Source: Roseobacter sp. (GTDB taxonomy: Bacteria; Pseudomonadota; Alphaproteobacteria; Rhodobacterales; Rhodobacteraceae). Taken from it: 42,518 nt of DNA. Shown here piece after piece: positions 1-7,400 of this stretch. The DNA is taken from the NCBI GenBank assembly GCA_002731875.1, contig PCCY01000025.1, positions 1-42,518 of the forward strand. Reading direction: 5' to 3'. Below the pieces are notes generated by a model. That model searched no databases, was not told where the DNA came from, and was given only the letters and a program-made list of their open reading frames with translations. Every line of letters begins with the position of its first letter. The stretch's first letter is position 1. The translations under genes were made by a program, and so were the position numbers.

Positions 1-46
1 CGAAGGGTTGATCCTTCGTATCAGCCTCAAATGACCGTTCTCGCAT
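1..46 (-). CDS. Possible N-terminal fragment of a gene leaving the left edge
   Basis: On the minus strand an ATG at 46-44 opens a frame (Met-Arg-Glu-Arg-Ser-Phe-Glu...) that stays open to the window edge, so only 15 codons are visible. A GAGGG stretch lies about 8 bases upstream of the ATG, a reasonable ribosome binding site. That is the only support. No family can be recognised from 15 residues and the frame could be chance. Confidence 0.22.
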   Translation of the reverse strand, partial: MRERSFEADTKDQPF

Positions 47-506
47 CTGACTGCCCTCTAAATATCGCTTTTTCCGCGATTTCGCTCTTTAAAGTGTCAT
101 CTACACGGAAAAATGAGTCTTAACAATGATTTTCACCCGACGGCTCGAACCCAACCGAAACACCTGCTGGCTTAGATGTTCCGACAAATTGTAGTGATCG
201 CCGAGGGTAGCCGCCCAATATATGGGAACTATTGCGACATCAGCACATCAGAAACTGATCTAAACTTCGCGATGCATCTGCCACAATGCTTTGTTTATAT
301 TGACTTTTATATCTCTGCACGGCTGTCAAAATGTAATCAACTCGAGGCGCCGACGCGCCTGTGTAAGCCACGAACAACAAGATGATGAAGCAGTATGTGT
401 CAGCATGATCTTAGATCCGATTTGCAATCATTTACTTCGGTCAAGCGTATCGACCAGGGCACTCTAACTCATAGGCAAGTCGTATGAGAGGGAAGATAAA
501 CAGCGG
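47..506. other. Intergenic stretch with no supported gene
   Basis: This stretch is A+T-richer than the backbone to its right. The only open frame of note (176-385, plus) has no ribosome binding site and an unremarkable composition, so I do not call it. No tRNA, IS end or attachment site is visible. Confidence 0.5.
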
Positions 507-534
507 GAATCGGCTGGGTTGCCCCAGCCGATTC
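507..534 (-). terminator. Hairpin at the end of the DUF736 gene
   Basis: A perfect 12-bp inverted repeat (GAATCGGCTGGG, four-base loop TTGC, then the complement) starts on the last base of the DUF736 stop codon. It sits exactly where a transcript end is expected for the minus-strand gene. There is no clean U-run after it, so it may be a 3'-end stabiliser or a Rho-assisted terminator. Confidence 0.55.
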
Positions 535-878
535 TATGCGTCACGCGGCGTCTTTGTACCCCAGGGGATGACGGCCTGCAGGGACAGATCGTCCTGGTTC
601 GCGGCCTTGCCGAGGTTGGCGTTGAAGCCGTGATCGCGGATGGTCAGCGTGTAGTAGTCGGCGCCGGTCTCCTTGTTCTGCTTATTCCAGATGCCGCCGC
701 ACTCGACCAGCCTGCCACGCGGGGAGCGGCCGAGGACGCGGTGCGTGGGGGCCATCGGGTTTGCGCTTGCGACGGGTTCGACCGTAACGTCGAGGTCGAA
801 GGTCAGGGTCGAGATGGAGCCGACGCCCTTGGCGGTTTCGATGTCGGCGCTGGTGAATTTGATGCAGTTCGTGGTCAT
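534..878 (-). CDS. DUF736 family protein
   Basis: This is a small soluble protein of 114 residues. The segment with Thr-His-Arg-Val-Leu at about 45-49, Gly-Gly-Ile-Trp-Asn-Lys at 61-66 and Tyr-Tyr-Thr-Leu-Thr-Ile at 75-80 follows the layout of DUF736 proteins, which occur on alphaproteobacterial conjugative elements and whose function is unknown. The open frame extends further upstream, but the ATG at 878 is preceded by AGGAG at a good distance and starts the recognisable domain. It ends in a 12-bp hairpin and has a repeat element about 110 bases upstream, shared with the DUF2493 gene. It fits the surrounding backbone module. No catalytic residues are apparent. Confidence 0.75.
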   Translation of the reverse strand: MTTNCIKFTSADIETAKGVGSISTLTFDLDVTVEPVASANPMAPTHRVLGRSPRGRLVECGGIWNKQNKETGADYYTLTIRDHGFNANLGKAANQDDLSLQAVIPWGTKTPRDA

Positions 879-1485
879 TGCTCTTCTCCTTGTTTGCGTT
901 GCAATGATGGTCACCTTGCAGCTGGCCAAGGCCCGGCCACACCGAAGGCGAAGCACAGCGGAGAGGGGCAGGCGCCGGTCTTTTTGTCTCGCGAGGAATG
1001 ACCCGCAGGGGCAGGGGAAAAAGATCGGCGACAACCTTTGTGGACGGGCCGACAGCTGCGACCAGCATGTCATGCAACTCAGACATCGGGAGAAGTGCGG
1101 GGGCCACGAAGGAAACTGGGTGAACTGCAAACAGAGATGCTGCGGGGGGGGGGGCGCAATCCACTCCTAACTAAACTCGCCTGAAATATAACCTAAGCCA
1201 GACTTCAAAGTCGCGCGCCCGCGCTGGCCTGCCGCAATCAATGTCTTCGCTGCAGCGTCCACGATGCGGACGAGTACTCGATGCGTCGAGGCTAAGAACG
1301 AAGGGCCGCCTCGTTACGTGACACCGCCACCCTCCAATGGTCTGAAACGACGAACCGGTCGGTCGGATCGGTCATTCTATGCGAGGATACACATGGCCAG
1401 GGTAGTCCCGCCCACCGACCGCGCATACCAATTGGCCCAGGCAACCGTCGCTGACTTGCCCTTCCAGTGCGCATGCTATACGTCA
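879..1485. other. Long intergenic region between DUF736 and the toxin-antitoxin pair
   Basis: About 600 bases without a convincing gene. Long open frames on both strands overlap each other and have no domain signature, as expected in G+C-rich DNA. The region carries leader repeat A (990-1019). The rest is presumably the promoter region of the two flanking units. Confidence 0.5.
990..1019 (-). repeat. Leader hairpin repeat, copy A
   Basis: This 30-bp element matches 26 of 30 positions with 3201-3230 (copy B). On the minus strand it contains a small stem-loop. At one stem position copy A has a C-G pair where copy B has G-C, a compensatory change that argues for a conserved RNA or DNA hairpin. 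Copy A lies about 112 bases upstream of the DUF736 start and copy B about 126 bases upstream of the DUF2493 start. Confidence 0.5.
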
Positions 1486-1514
1486 TTGACACATATGCCG
1501 CCAAAAACTATATG
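1486..1514 (+). promoter_or_regulatory. Sigma-70-like promoter of the toxin-antitoxin operon
   Basis: TTGACA at 1486-1491 and TATATG at 1509-1514 are separated by 17 bases, close to consensus. The expected transcription start (about 1520-1522) is only two to four bases ahead of the ATG at 1524, so the toxin mRNA may be nearly leaderless. Confidence 0.5.
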
Positions 1515-1523
1515 GAACTGACG

Positions 1524-1865
1524 ATGACGCGATTACAGACAGTGGTCGAACTGCCCGAATTCCAAAGGCGCGCCAAGGTAATCATGTCGGACCAGGAGCG
1601 TGAGGCGGCGATCAACTTCATTGCCGCCAATCCGGAAGCGGGCATTTCTCTTGGTGGCGGGTTACGCAAAGTCCGCATCCCGAGAGAGGGTAGCGGCAAG
1701 AGTGGCGGCTTCAGGACGGTGTATGTCTTTGGCGGGACCCATATGCCGATCTTTCTGATCACGGTCTTCGCCAAGAATGAGAAAGCCAACCTGTCGAAGA
1801 CCGAACAGGCCGCTGCGGTAGAGATGAGCAAGGCGCTTGTCGCGAAATATGGAGACGCAACATGA
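1524..1865 (+). CDS. RelE/HigB-type toxin of a toxin-antitoxin pair
   Basis: A protein of 113 residues from the ATG at 1524. The core with a glycine-rich loop, Arg-Lys-Val-Arg at about 50-53, Gly-Gly-Phe-Arg-Thr-Val-Tyr in the middle, and Phe-Ala-Lys-Asn-Glu-Lys followed by a C-terminal helix is typical of RelE-superfamily HigB-like mRNA interferases (ribosome-dependent mRNA cleavage). The frame is open further upstream, but starts at 1467 or 1512 would lie before or inside the predicted -10 box. The next gene overlaps by four bases (ATGA) and encodes an XRE antitoxin, giving the toxin-first order of HigBA systems. Inferred role: stabilising the mobile element. Family assignment is firm; target specificity is not known. 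Confidence 0.8.
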   Translation: MTRLQTVVELPEFQRRAKVIMSDQEREAAINFIAANPEAGISLGGGLRKVRIPREGSGKSGGFRTVYVFGGTHMPIFLITVFAKNEKANLSKTEQAAAVEMSKALVAKYGDAT

Positions 1866-2155
1866 GTGCATTCGAATCCATCACCAAGGGGCTGGAAGAG
1901 GCGCTGGCCTTCGCAGATGGCGACTTGGCCGGCGTGAAGGTCCATGAAGTTTCCGTCGCGGAAGTCGATGTCGCCGAAGTCCGGCAACGGACGGGCCTGT
2001 CCCAGGCGGAATTCGCCAAGAGCATCGGCGTCGCGAAAGGCACGCTTCTGAACTGGGAACACGGGCGCCGGCACCCCACGGGCCCGGCCCAGGTTCTGTT
2101 GGCACTGATCGCAAAGAAGCCTTCTGTCGTGCAGGACCTGTTGCGCGGTGCGTGA
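1862..2155 (+). CDS. HigA-like XRE antitoxin
   Basis: A 97-residue protein. Its C-terminal half holds an XRE helix-turn-helix (about residues 40-75): Val-Arg-Gln-Arg-Thr-Gly-Leu-Ser-Gln-Ala-Glu-Phe-Ala, then Ile-Gly-Val and a recognition helix ending Leu-Asn-Trp-Glu-His-Gly-Arg-Arg. Trp-Glu-x-Gly-xx-x-Pro is common in HigA2-type antitoxins. The acidic N-terminal segment could wrap the basic toxin. It overlaps the toxin stop codon by four bases, so the two are translationally coupled. Such antitoxins normally repress their own promoter. The gene converges with the DUF2493 gene, eight bases away. Confidence 0.82.
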   Translation: MSAFESITKGLEEALAFADGDLAGVKVHEVSVAEVDVAEVRQRTGLSQAEFAKSIGVAKGTLLNWEHGRRHPTGPAQVLLALIAKKPSVVQDLLRGA

Positions 2156-2157
2156 AC

Positions 2158-2173
2158 CGGGGCCTAAGCCCCG
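2158..2173. terminator. Short G+C hairpin at a convergent gene junction
   Basis: CGGGGC, a four-base CTAA loop and GCCCCG form a perfect 6-bp stem between the convergent antitoxin and DUF2493 genes. The loop contains the DUF2493 stop codon. No U-run follows on either strand, so a bidirectional terminator is plausible but weakly supported. Confidence 0.4.
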
Positions 2174-3075
2174 ATCCTCTTGATGCGGATACCGATCTTG
2201 CGGGCCTTGTCGACGATGTTCTCGGTGATGCCCGAACCGGGGGTGGCGATAAGACCCTGTGGCATGGTCTCGAGCATCTTGTCGTTGCGCTTGAAGGGAG
2301 CGGCCTTGCCGTGGCTCTTCCAATCAGGTTTGAAGACCACCTGTGTGACGCCACGGGTATCTGCCCAGCGGGCCGCGATCATCTCAGCGCCCTTGGGCGT
2401 GCCACCGTGCAGGAGCACCATGTCGGGGTATTTGGCGTGGGTGGCGTCGAGGACGGACCAGATCAGATCGTAAGCCTGATAGTCCCCGCCCGAGAAGGCG
2501 ATCCGCGTGCCTTCGGGGCAGTGCACCTCGGTCTCCTTGCGGCGCTTGGCCGAGAGATAGGCCCGGCTGTCCACCACGGCTGAAGTCAGGCCGCGGTGCG
2601 AGACCTTCGATCCGGTGCGGGGCAGCCAGGGCGATCCTGTGGCGGCTGAGAAGTGGTCCACGGCCAGATCGCGCATCTGCTCGAAAGCGTCGCGATGGTC
2701 CCAGAGCTTGAGCCCGATCATCTGGAGGCGCTCGAGCTCGACCGAAGCGACCTCGGAGCCGTCCTGGATGGCCAGACTTTCCCGGACCTCGAATTCGTTG
2801 TCGTCCAGAAGCTTCTGGATATAGGTGAGACGGCGATGGAAGATAGAGGTGAGCGACCAAAGCATCTCTTCGAGATTATCTTCCAACTGGCTGCCCGTGA
2901 GGAGGCCGATGGTGGTCTCGAACAGTGTCGCCATGGCGAACTCGACCTCGTCAGGCTGGGGCAGGGGGCGGTGATCGGTCTCGCCGGGCCCGGGCGTTGC
3001 GCCATGAAGTGCGAGGTGGTCGAGGATGGCGGATGTCACGCCGGTCTCCTCGGGGATATCTTTCTGATGGGGCAT
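2164..3075 (-). CDS. DUF2493 (YspA/cpYpsA-related SLOG) protein
   Basis: A 303-residue protein. The C-terminal third carries the DUF2493 domain: Arg-Ile-Ala-Phe-Ser-Gly-Gly near residue 193, Leu-Leu-His-Gly-Gly-Thr-Pro-Lys-Gly-Ala-Glu near 224, Phe-Lys-Pro-Asp-Trp, and Ala-Thr-Pro-Gly-Ser-Gly-Ile-Thr-Glu-Asn near 280. SLOG-fold proteins bind nucleotides or nucleotide-derived ligands; the exact role here is unknown. The N-terminal two thirds are largely helical. The frame is open 24 codons further upstream, but the ATG at 3075 has AGAGGAA eight bases before it. Same strand as toprim and strawberry-notch. Leader repeat B lies about 126 bases upstream. Confidence 0.8.
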   Translation of the reverse strand: MPHQKDIPEETGVTSAILDHLALHGATPGPGETDHRPLPQPDEVEFAMATLFETTIGLLTGSQLEDNLEEMLWSLTSIFHRRLTYIQKLLDDNEFEVRESLAIQDGSEVASVELERLQMIGLKLWDHRDAFEQMRDLAVDHFSAATGSPWLPRTGSKVSHRGLTSAVVDSRAYLSAKRRKETEVHCPEGTRIAFSGGDYQAYDLIWSVLDATHAKYPDMVLLHGGTPKGAEMIAARWADTRGVTQVVFKPDWKSHGKAAPFKRNDKMLETMPQGLIATPGSGITENIVDKARKIGIRIKRIGA

Positions 3076-3200
3076 TGTCTGGTTCCTCTGTTTGATCTGA
3101 CCCGATTTGGATGGGCGATAACAGGACCGGCGGCGACCGGGCCGCATCCGTCAGGATCGGAGCGCAGCGGAGAATGCGCCGCGGACCGGAAAATTGTTCC

Positions 3201-3230
3201 CGCGAGGAATGAGCCGAAGGCTCAGGGGAA
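3201..3230 (-). repeat. Leader hairpin repeat, copy B
   Basis: This is the second copy of the 30-bp element at 990-1019 (26/30 identical). On the minus strand it folds as GAGCC, loop TTC, GGCTC. It lies in the roughly 300-base gap between the toprim stop and the DUF2493 start. The rest of that gap is G+C-rich and holds no gene I can support. Confidence 0.5.
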
Positions 3231-3372
3231 TTTTCTGGTTCGGGGCGCATTGCTGCCCGGGCGAGGAGCGCTCTGCCCCGACCCGCTGGTCCATCGCTCC
3301 CGAAATCCAAACGGGATCAGATCGAACCCGCGGAACCTTTGCCCCGTCAGGCATCCCAGAGGAGGTTGGCGC

Positions 3373-4428
3373 TCAGCCGGCCTCGAGCTTCAGACCTTGC
3401 TCTTTCATGGCCTCTATCAGCGACCGGCGCAGCGCATCCTTGCCGAAAGCCCGCAGATCGTCGTTGAAATCACCCATGTTTGGCACGAGATCACCACAGG
3501 TAATTCCAAGCGATTCCAGTTTGTTACGCAATCTCATTGATCCGTTACGCCCAGCTTCGTCATTGTCCCGCGCGATGCAGATACGCTTGACGCCCGGCGG
3601 CGGGATGAAGAGACCGAGATGGGCGGCGGTGAGACAGGAGGCGAGATCGAACTCGGGGAGAGCCGTGCCGACCGAGAGGGTGTTCTCGAGCCCTTCGCCG
3701 ACGATGAGATCGCTGCGAGGTGAGCCGGACCAGAAGCGGATGGCATGGCCGTGCAGCTGTCCGATGATCCGCTTCGGGCTCTCGATCTCGGCCAAACCGC
3801 CGGTGGACGGGTCGAGATAGACCCTTGCGCATCCGGTGATCTGGCCGCGATTGTCGGTGATCTTTGCGAGCAGGGCAGGGGCTCTTTGCGGCGGATCAGG
3901 ATCGTCGTCGCCTTGCCACAGAAAGACCCGTGGGTGATAGCGCAGGGCCGGACCTAGCCGTGTGATACCGCGCCCTTGCAGATAGGCGGCAGCCAGAGTG
4001 CCGAGTAACGGCTTGCCTGCGGCAAAGAGTTTGCGCGCCCGCGCGATGCGTTTGTCGGCGTCTGCATCCGAGCGCTCAGCTTTTCGTGGCTCTCGTGGCT
4101 CTCGTGGCACGGCAGGGCAGGGGTCCCCGCCGAGAAAGGACCGGGCCTCCCTCAGCGTTTCCTTCAGCGTGACCGACCCAAGCCGTTCCTGCAGCAGGTC
4201 GATCAGATCGCCATATTCACCCGTCGCGAAATCGGTCCAGGATCCGGCTTTACGACCACCCTGCGCTTGCAGCCGGATGGCGAGGCTCTGGCCCTTTGCG
4301 CCCGAAGTGTCGCCGACCTGCCAATAATTGCCCTGCTTGCGCCCCTCGGGAAAATACTGGCGGCAGAAACTCTCGGCCCGGTCCGCCAGATCGGCCGAGA
4401 GCTCCGCGATGCTGCGCGGCGCGCTCAT
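3373..4428 (-). CDS. Toprim domain (primase-like) protein
   Basis: A 351-residue protein. The N-terminal part resembles the template-recognition region of mobile-element primases: Asn-Tyr-Trp-Gln-Val-Gly-Asp at about 34-40, and Ser-Trp-Thr-Asp-Phe-Ala-Thr-Gly-Glu-Tyr-Gly-Asp-Leu-Ile at about 63-76. The C-terminal part is a toprim fold: Leu-Ile-Val-Gly-Glu-Gly-Leu-Glu-Asn supplies the catalytic Glu, and Ile-Ala-Arg-Asp-Asn-Asp-Glu-Ala-Gly supplies the DxD-type metal site. Such proteins may prime DNA synthesis on transferred single-stranded DNA. The start overlaps the strawberry-notch stop (ATGA), so the two are translationally coupled. Confidence 0.8.
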   Translation of the reverse strand: MSAPRSIAELSADLADRAESFCRQYFPEGRKQGNYWQVGDTSGAKGQSLAIRLQAQGGRKAGSWTDFATGEYGDLIDLLQERLGSVTLKETLREARSFLGGDPCPAVPREPREPRKAERSDADADKRIARARKLFAAGKPLLGTLAAAYLQGRGITRLGPALRYHPRVFLWQGDDDPDPPQRAPALLAKITDNRGQITGCARVYLDPSTGGLAEIESPKRIIGQLHGHAIRFWSGSPRSDLIVGEGLENTLSVGTALPEFDLASCLTAAHLGLFIPPPGVKRICIARDNDEAGRNGSMRLRNKLESLGITCGDLVPNMGDFNDDLRAFGKDALRRSLIEAMKEQGLKLEAG

Positions 4429-7400
4429 GCGGCAGCATCCGCGGCGCTGGCGCCAACCGGATGTTCGGCGAGCACGCGCGCCAGCACGTCAGTGCCGTCC
4501 ACCGGGATGAACACCCGCGTCTTCCACTGGATGACCTCGGTGAAACAGCCCAAGGCCTTCAATGCGGGCAGTGCCGCGCCCGACGCTCCGATCAGCTCGA
4601 GCCTCGGCTGTCCCATGACCAGAGAGCGACGCAGCTGGTAGCCCCCAAGCAGGCTGAGGGTCGTCTTGGCCTCCATCACTGCGCTGAACACTTCCAGAGG
4701 TGTCATCTCGATCTGGCAGTCGAGCCCGAGCCGCGCGTAGACGTTCAGGAGTTGCTCCTGGCTGACCAGACGGCCGATGGCGCGCTCCCCATCGTCAGTC
4801 TGCAGGCGATAGATGCGCATGTTGTCGGCTGGCAACCGGTCCCAGATCGGCAGGAGCAACCCGCAGATCAGCGTGGTCTTCGAGGTGGTGAACTCCGGCA
4901 CCGCGTCCACCTCGGCCTGCCAGAGCTGTTCGAACATCGCGTCATCAACCTCTTCCCAGTGCGATTTCGAGAACTCGGTGAGGGCGAGGATCTCCGTCGC
5001 CATGGGCCGAAGGAGCTTCACCCGCAGGATCGGCACGCCATCCTCGTCCATGAAGGCCGGCGCCTTCACCATCAACGCCGCGCGTTTGGAGGAGGCGTTC
5101 CAGCACAGCGTCGCGCCTTTTGTTTCCGCGCAGATCGCTTTGACGCGAGGCAAGGTCAGCGGATCGTTGCGATCCGTGCGCTCGACGGTCAGGGCGGTGG
5201 CCGCCGCCCCGGTCGCCTCATGCTCGAAGATGACCTTGCGATCAACTAACTCGAACTTCTCGGCGCGCAGGGTCTCGAGGCCGACATCGAGCGTGCCTGC
5301 CTGGCGCGCATCCTCGATGATGGCCGAAAGAAAACCGCCGAAGGCATCAAAAATTGCGTCCTGCATGTCGATCCGCAGCGCCAGGCAGCGGTTCAGGAAC
5401 TGCTGGATCGGCGGCAGGTTTTCTTTCATCGTGCCATCCGCCTCATCGAGCGTCAGCCCGGTCATTTCCTGGAACTTGGCGTAAGAGCAAGCCTCGATCT
5501 TGCCCGCGCGGAGCTTGTAGAAGAACTGCCGCAGCGCCGCGCGCGCGTAGGGGCTTTCGAGGTTGTCCTCGGCACGAAACATGTTCTGCCCGCCAGTCTC
5601 GCGCTGTCCCTTGGTGATGGCGCCAAGCGTGTCGAGGCGACGCGCGATGGTGGAGAGAAACCGCTTCTCACCTTTCACGTCTGTCGCGACGGGTCGAAAG
5701 AGCGGCGGCTGCGCCTGATTTGTGCGATTGGTGCGTCCAAGACCCTGGATCGCATTGTCGGCCTTCCAGCCGGGCTCCAGCAGGTAATGCACCCGAAGGC
5801 GCTGGTTCTTTGCCCCGAGATCGGCGTGGTAGCTGCGCCCGGTTCCACCGGCATCGGAGAAGATCAGGATGCGCTTAGCGTCATCCATGAAGGCCTGCGT
5901 TTCACCAAGGTTGGAAGAAGCAGGGCGGTTCTCGACCTTGAACCGTCCTTCACGCGTCTTCACAATGCGCCGCTTGCGCCCCGTGACCTCGGCCACCGCA
6001 TCGCCTCCGAAATGCCAGAGGATCTGATCAAGCGCACCCTGCACCGGGGCCAGCGCCCCAAGATGCTCGACAAGCTCGTCGCGACGCCGCTCCGCCTCAC
6101 GGCAGATAATCGGGTTGCCATCGCCATCGAGGGCAGGGCGAGACCGCAGGTCGCCATTCTCGTCCGTGTAAGGCTCAAAAAGCTGCGTCGGGAAGCTGTG
6201 CATCAGGTAGTCCATGATGTTTTCTCTCGGCGTGAAGTCGACCTGCAGGTCGTCCCACTCCGAAGGCGGGATCTCTTCGAGGCGGCGCTCCATCACCGCC
6301 TCACTGGTCGAGACCACCTGGATCACCGCTGAATGGCCCGCCGCCAGGTCCGCCTCGATCGAACGGATCAGCGAGGGACATTTCATGGCGGTGATGAGAT
6401 GGTTGAAGAAGCGCTGTTTGTTGCTCTCGAAGGCCGAGCGCGCGGCGGATTTCGCCTGAGCGTTCAAGGTGCCCGTCTCGGTGGAAATACCGGATGCCTG
6501 CAGTGCTGCACCGAGGTTGGTGTGGATGATCTGGTAGGCATCGGCGTAGCTGTCATAGATCGCGACCTGGGCAGGTGACAGTTCATGGACCAGCATCTCG
6601 TATTCGACCCCCGCATAGGAAAGCGAGCGCGCGAGATAGAGCCCGAGCGCCTTCAGGTCGCGCGAGATCATCTCCATGGCGGCAATACCCCCGGCCTCCA
6701 TCGCGGCGACAAACTCGGCCCGCGTCACGAAGGGGAAATCACCAGTGCCCCAGAGACCGAAGCGGGAAGCATAGGCGAGATTGCCGACGACCGTCGCCCC
6801 GGTGGCCGATACGTAGAGGACGCGCGCATCGGGAACCGCGTTCTGCAGCGCGAGGCCCGCAAGGCCTTGCTGGGACGCTTTCTTGTCACCGCGGTCGGAC
6901 TTTTCACCGGCGGCATTTGCCATGGCGTGGCTTTCATCAAAAGCGATGACTCCATTGAACCCTTCGCCGAGCCAGGACGTCACCTGGTCCAGGCGAGAGG
7001 CTTTGCCCTCACGTTCGGCCGAGCGCAGCGTGGCATAGGTGACGAAGAGGATACCCTCGGGCAGGCGGATGTCGCTGCCCTGGCGGAACTTCGAGAGCGG
7101 CACGATATCGCCCTCGCGCCCCCCGAGCGCCATCCAGTCGCGCCGCGCATCTTCGATGAGCTTGTCGCTTTTTGAGACCCAGACCGCCCTGCGGCGGCCT
7201 TGTAGCCAATTGTCGAGGATGATGCCCGCAACTTGCCGGCCCTTGCCGCAGCCGGTGCCATCGCCCAAGAACCAGCCCTTGCGCAGGCGGAAGGCGCCCT
7301 CGTCACCCTCGGCCGCTGCCATCAGATGGCCTTCGATCTCGCCGCGCTTGAACCAGCTCTTCAGGTGCGTCTCATGGGCATTGCCAGCATAGATGACGCT

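Noticed and set aside
62..82. ATATCGC and GCGAT half-sites resembling the XRE operator at 41788
   Set aside because: The spacing is seven bases rather than three and the right arm is imperfect; most likely coincidence.
176..385. 69-codon plus-strand frame near the left edge
   Set aside because: No ribosome binding site, no recognisable motif, and composition unlike neighbouring genes.
2653..3540. 295-codon plus-strand frame
   Set aside because: It lies opposite the DUF2493 gene and runs across its leader; no domain and no ribosome binding site.
4296..5249. 317-codon plus-strand frame
   Set aside because: Antisense to the strawberry-notch and toprim genes; shadow of biased codon use.
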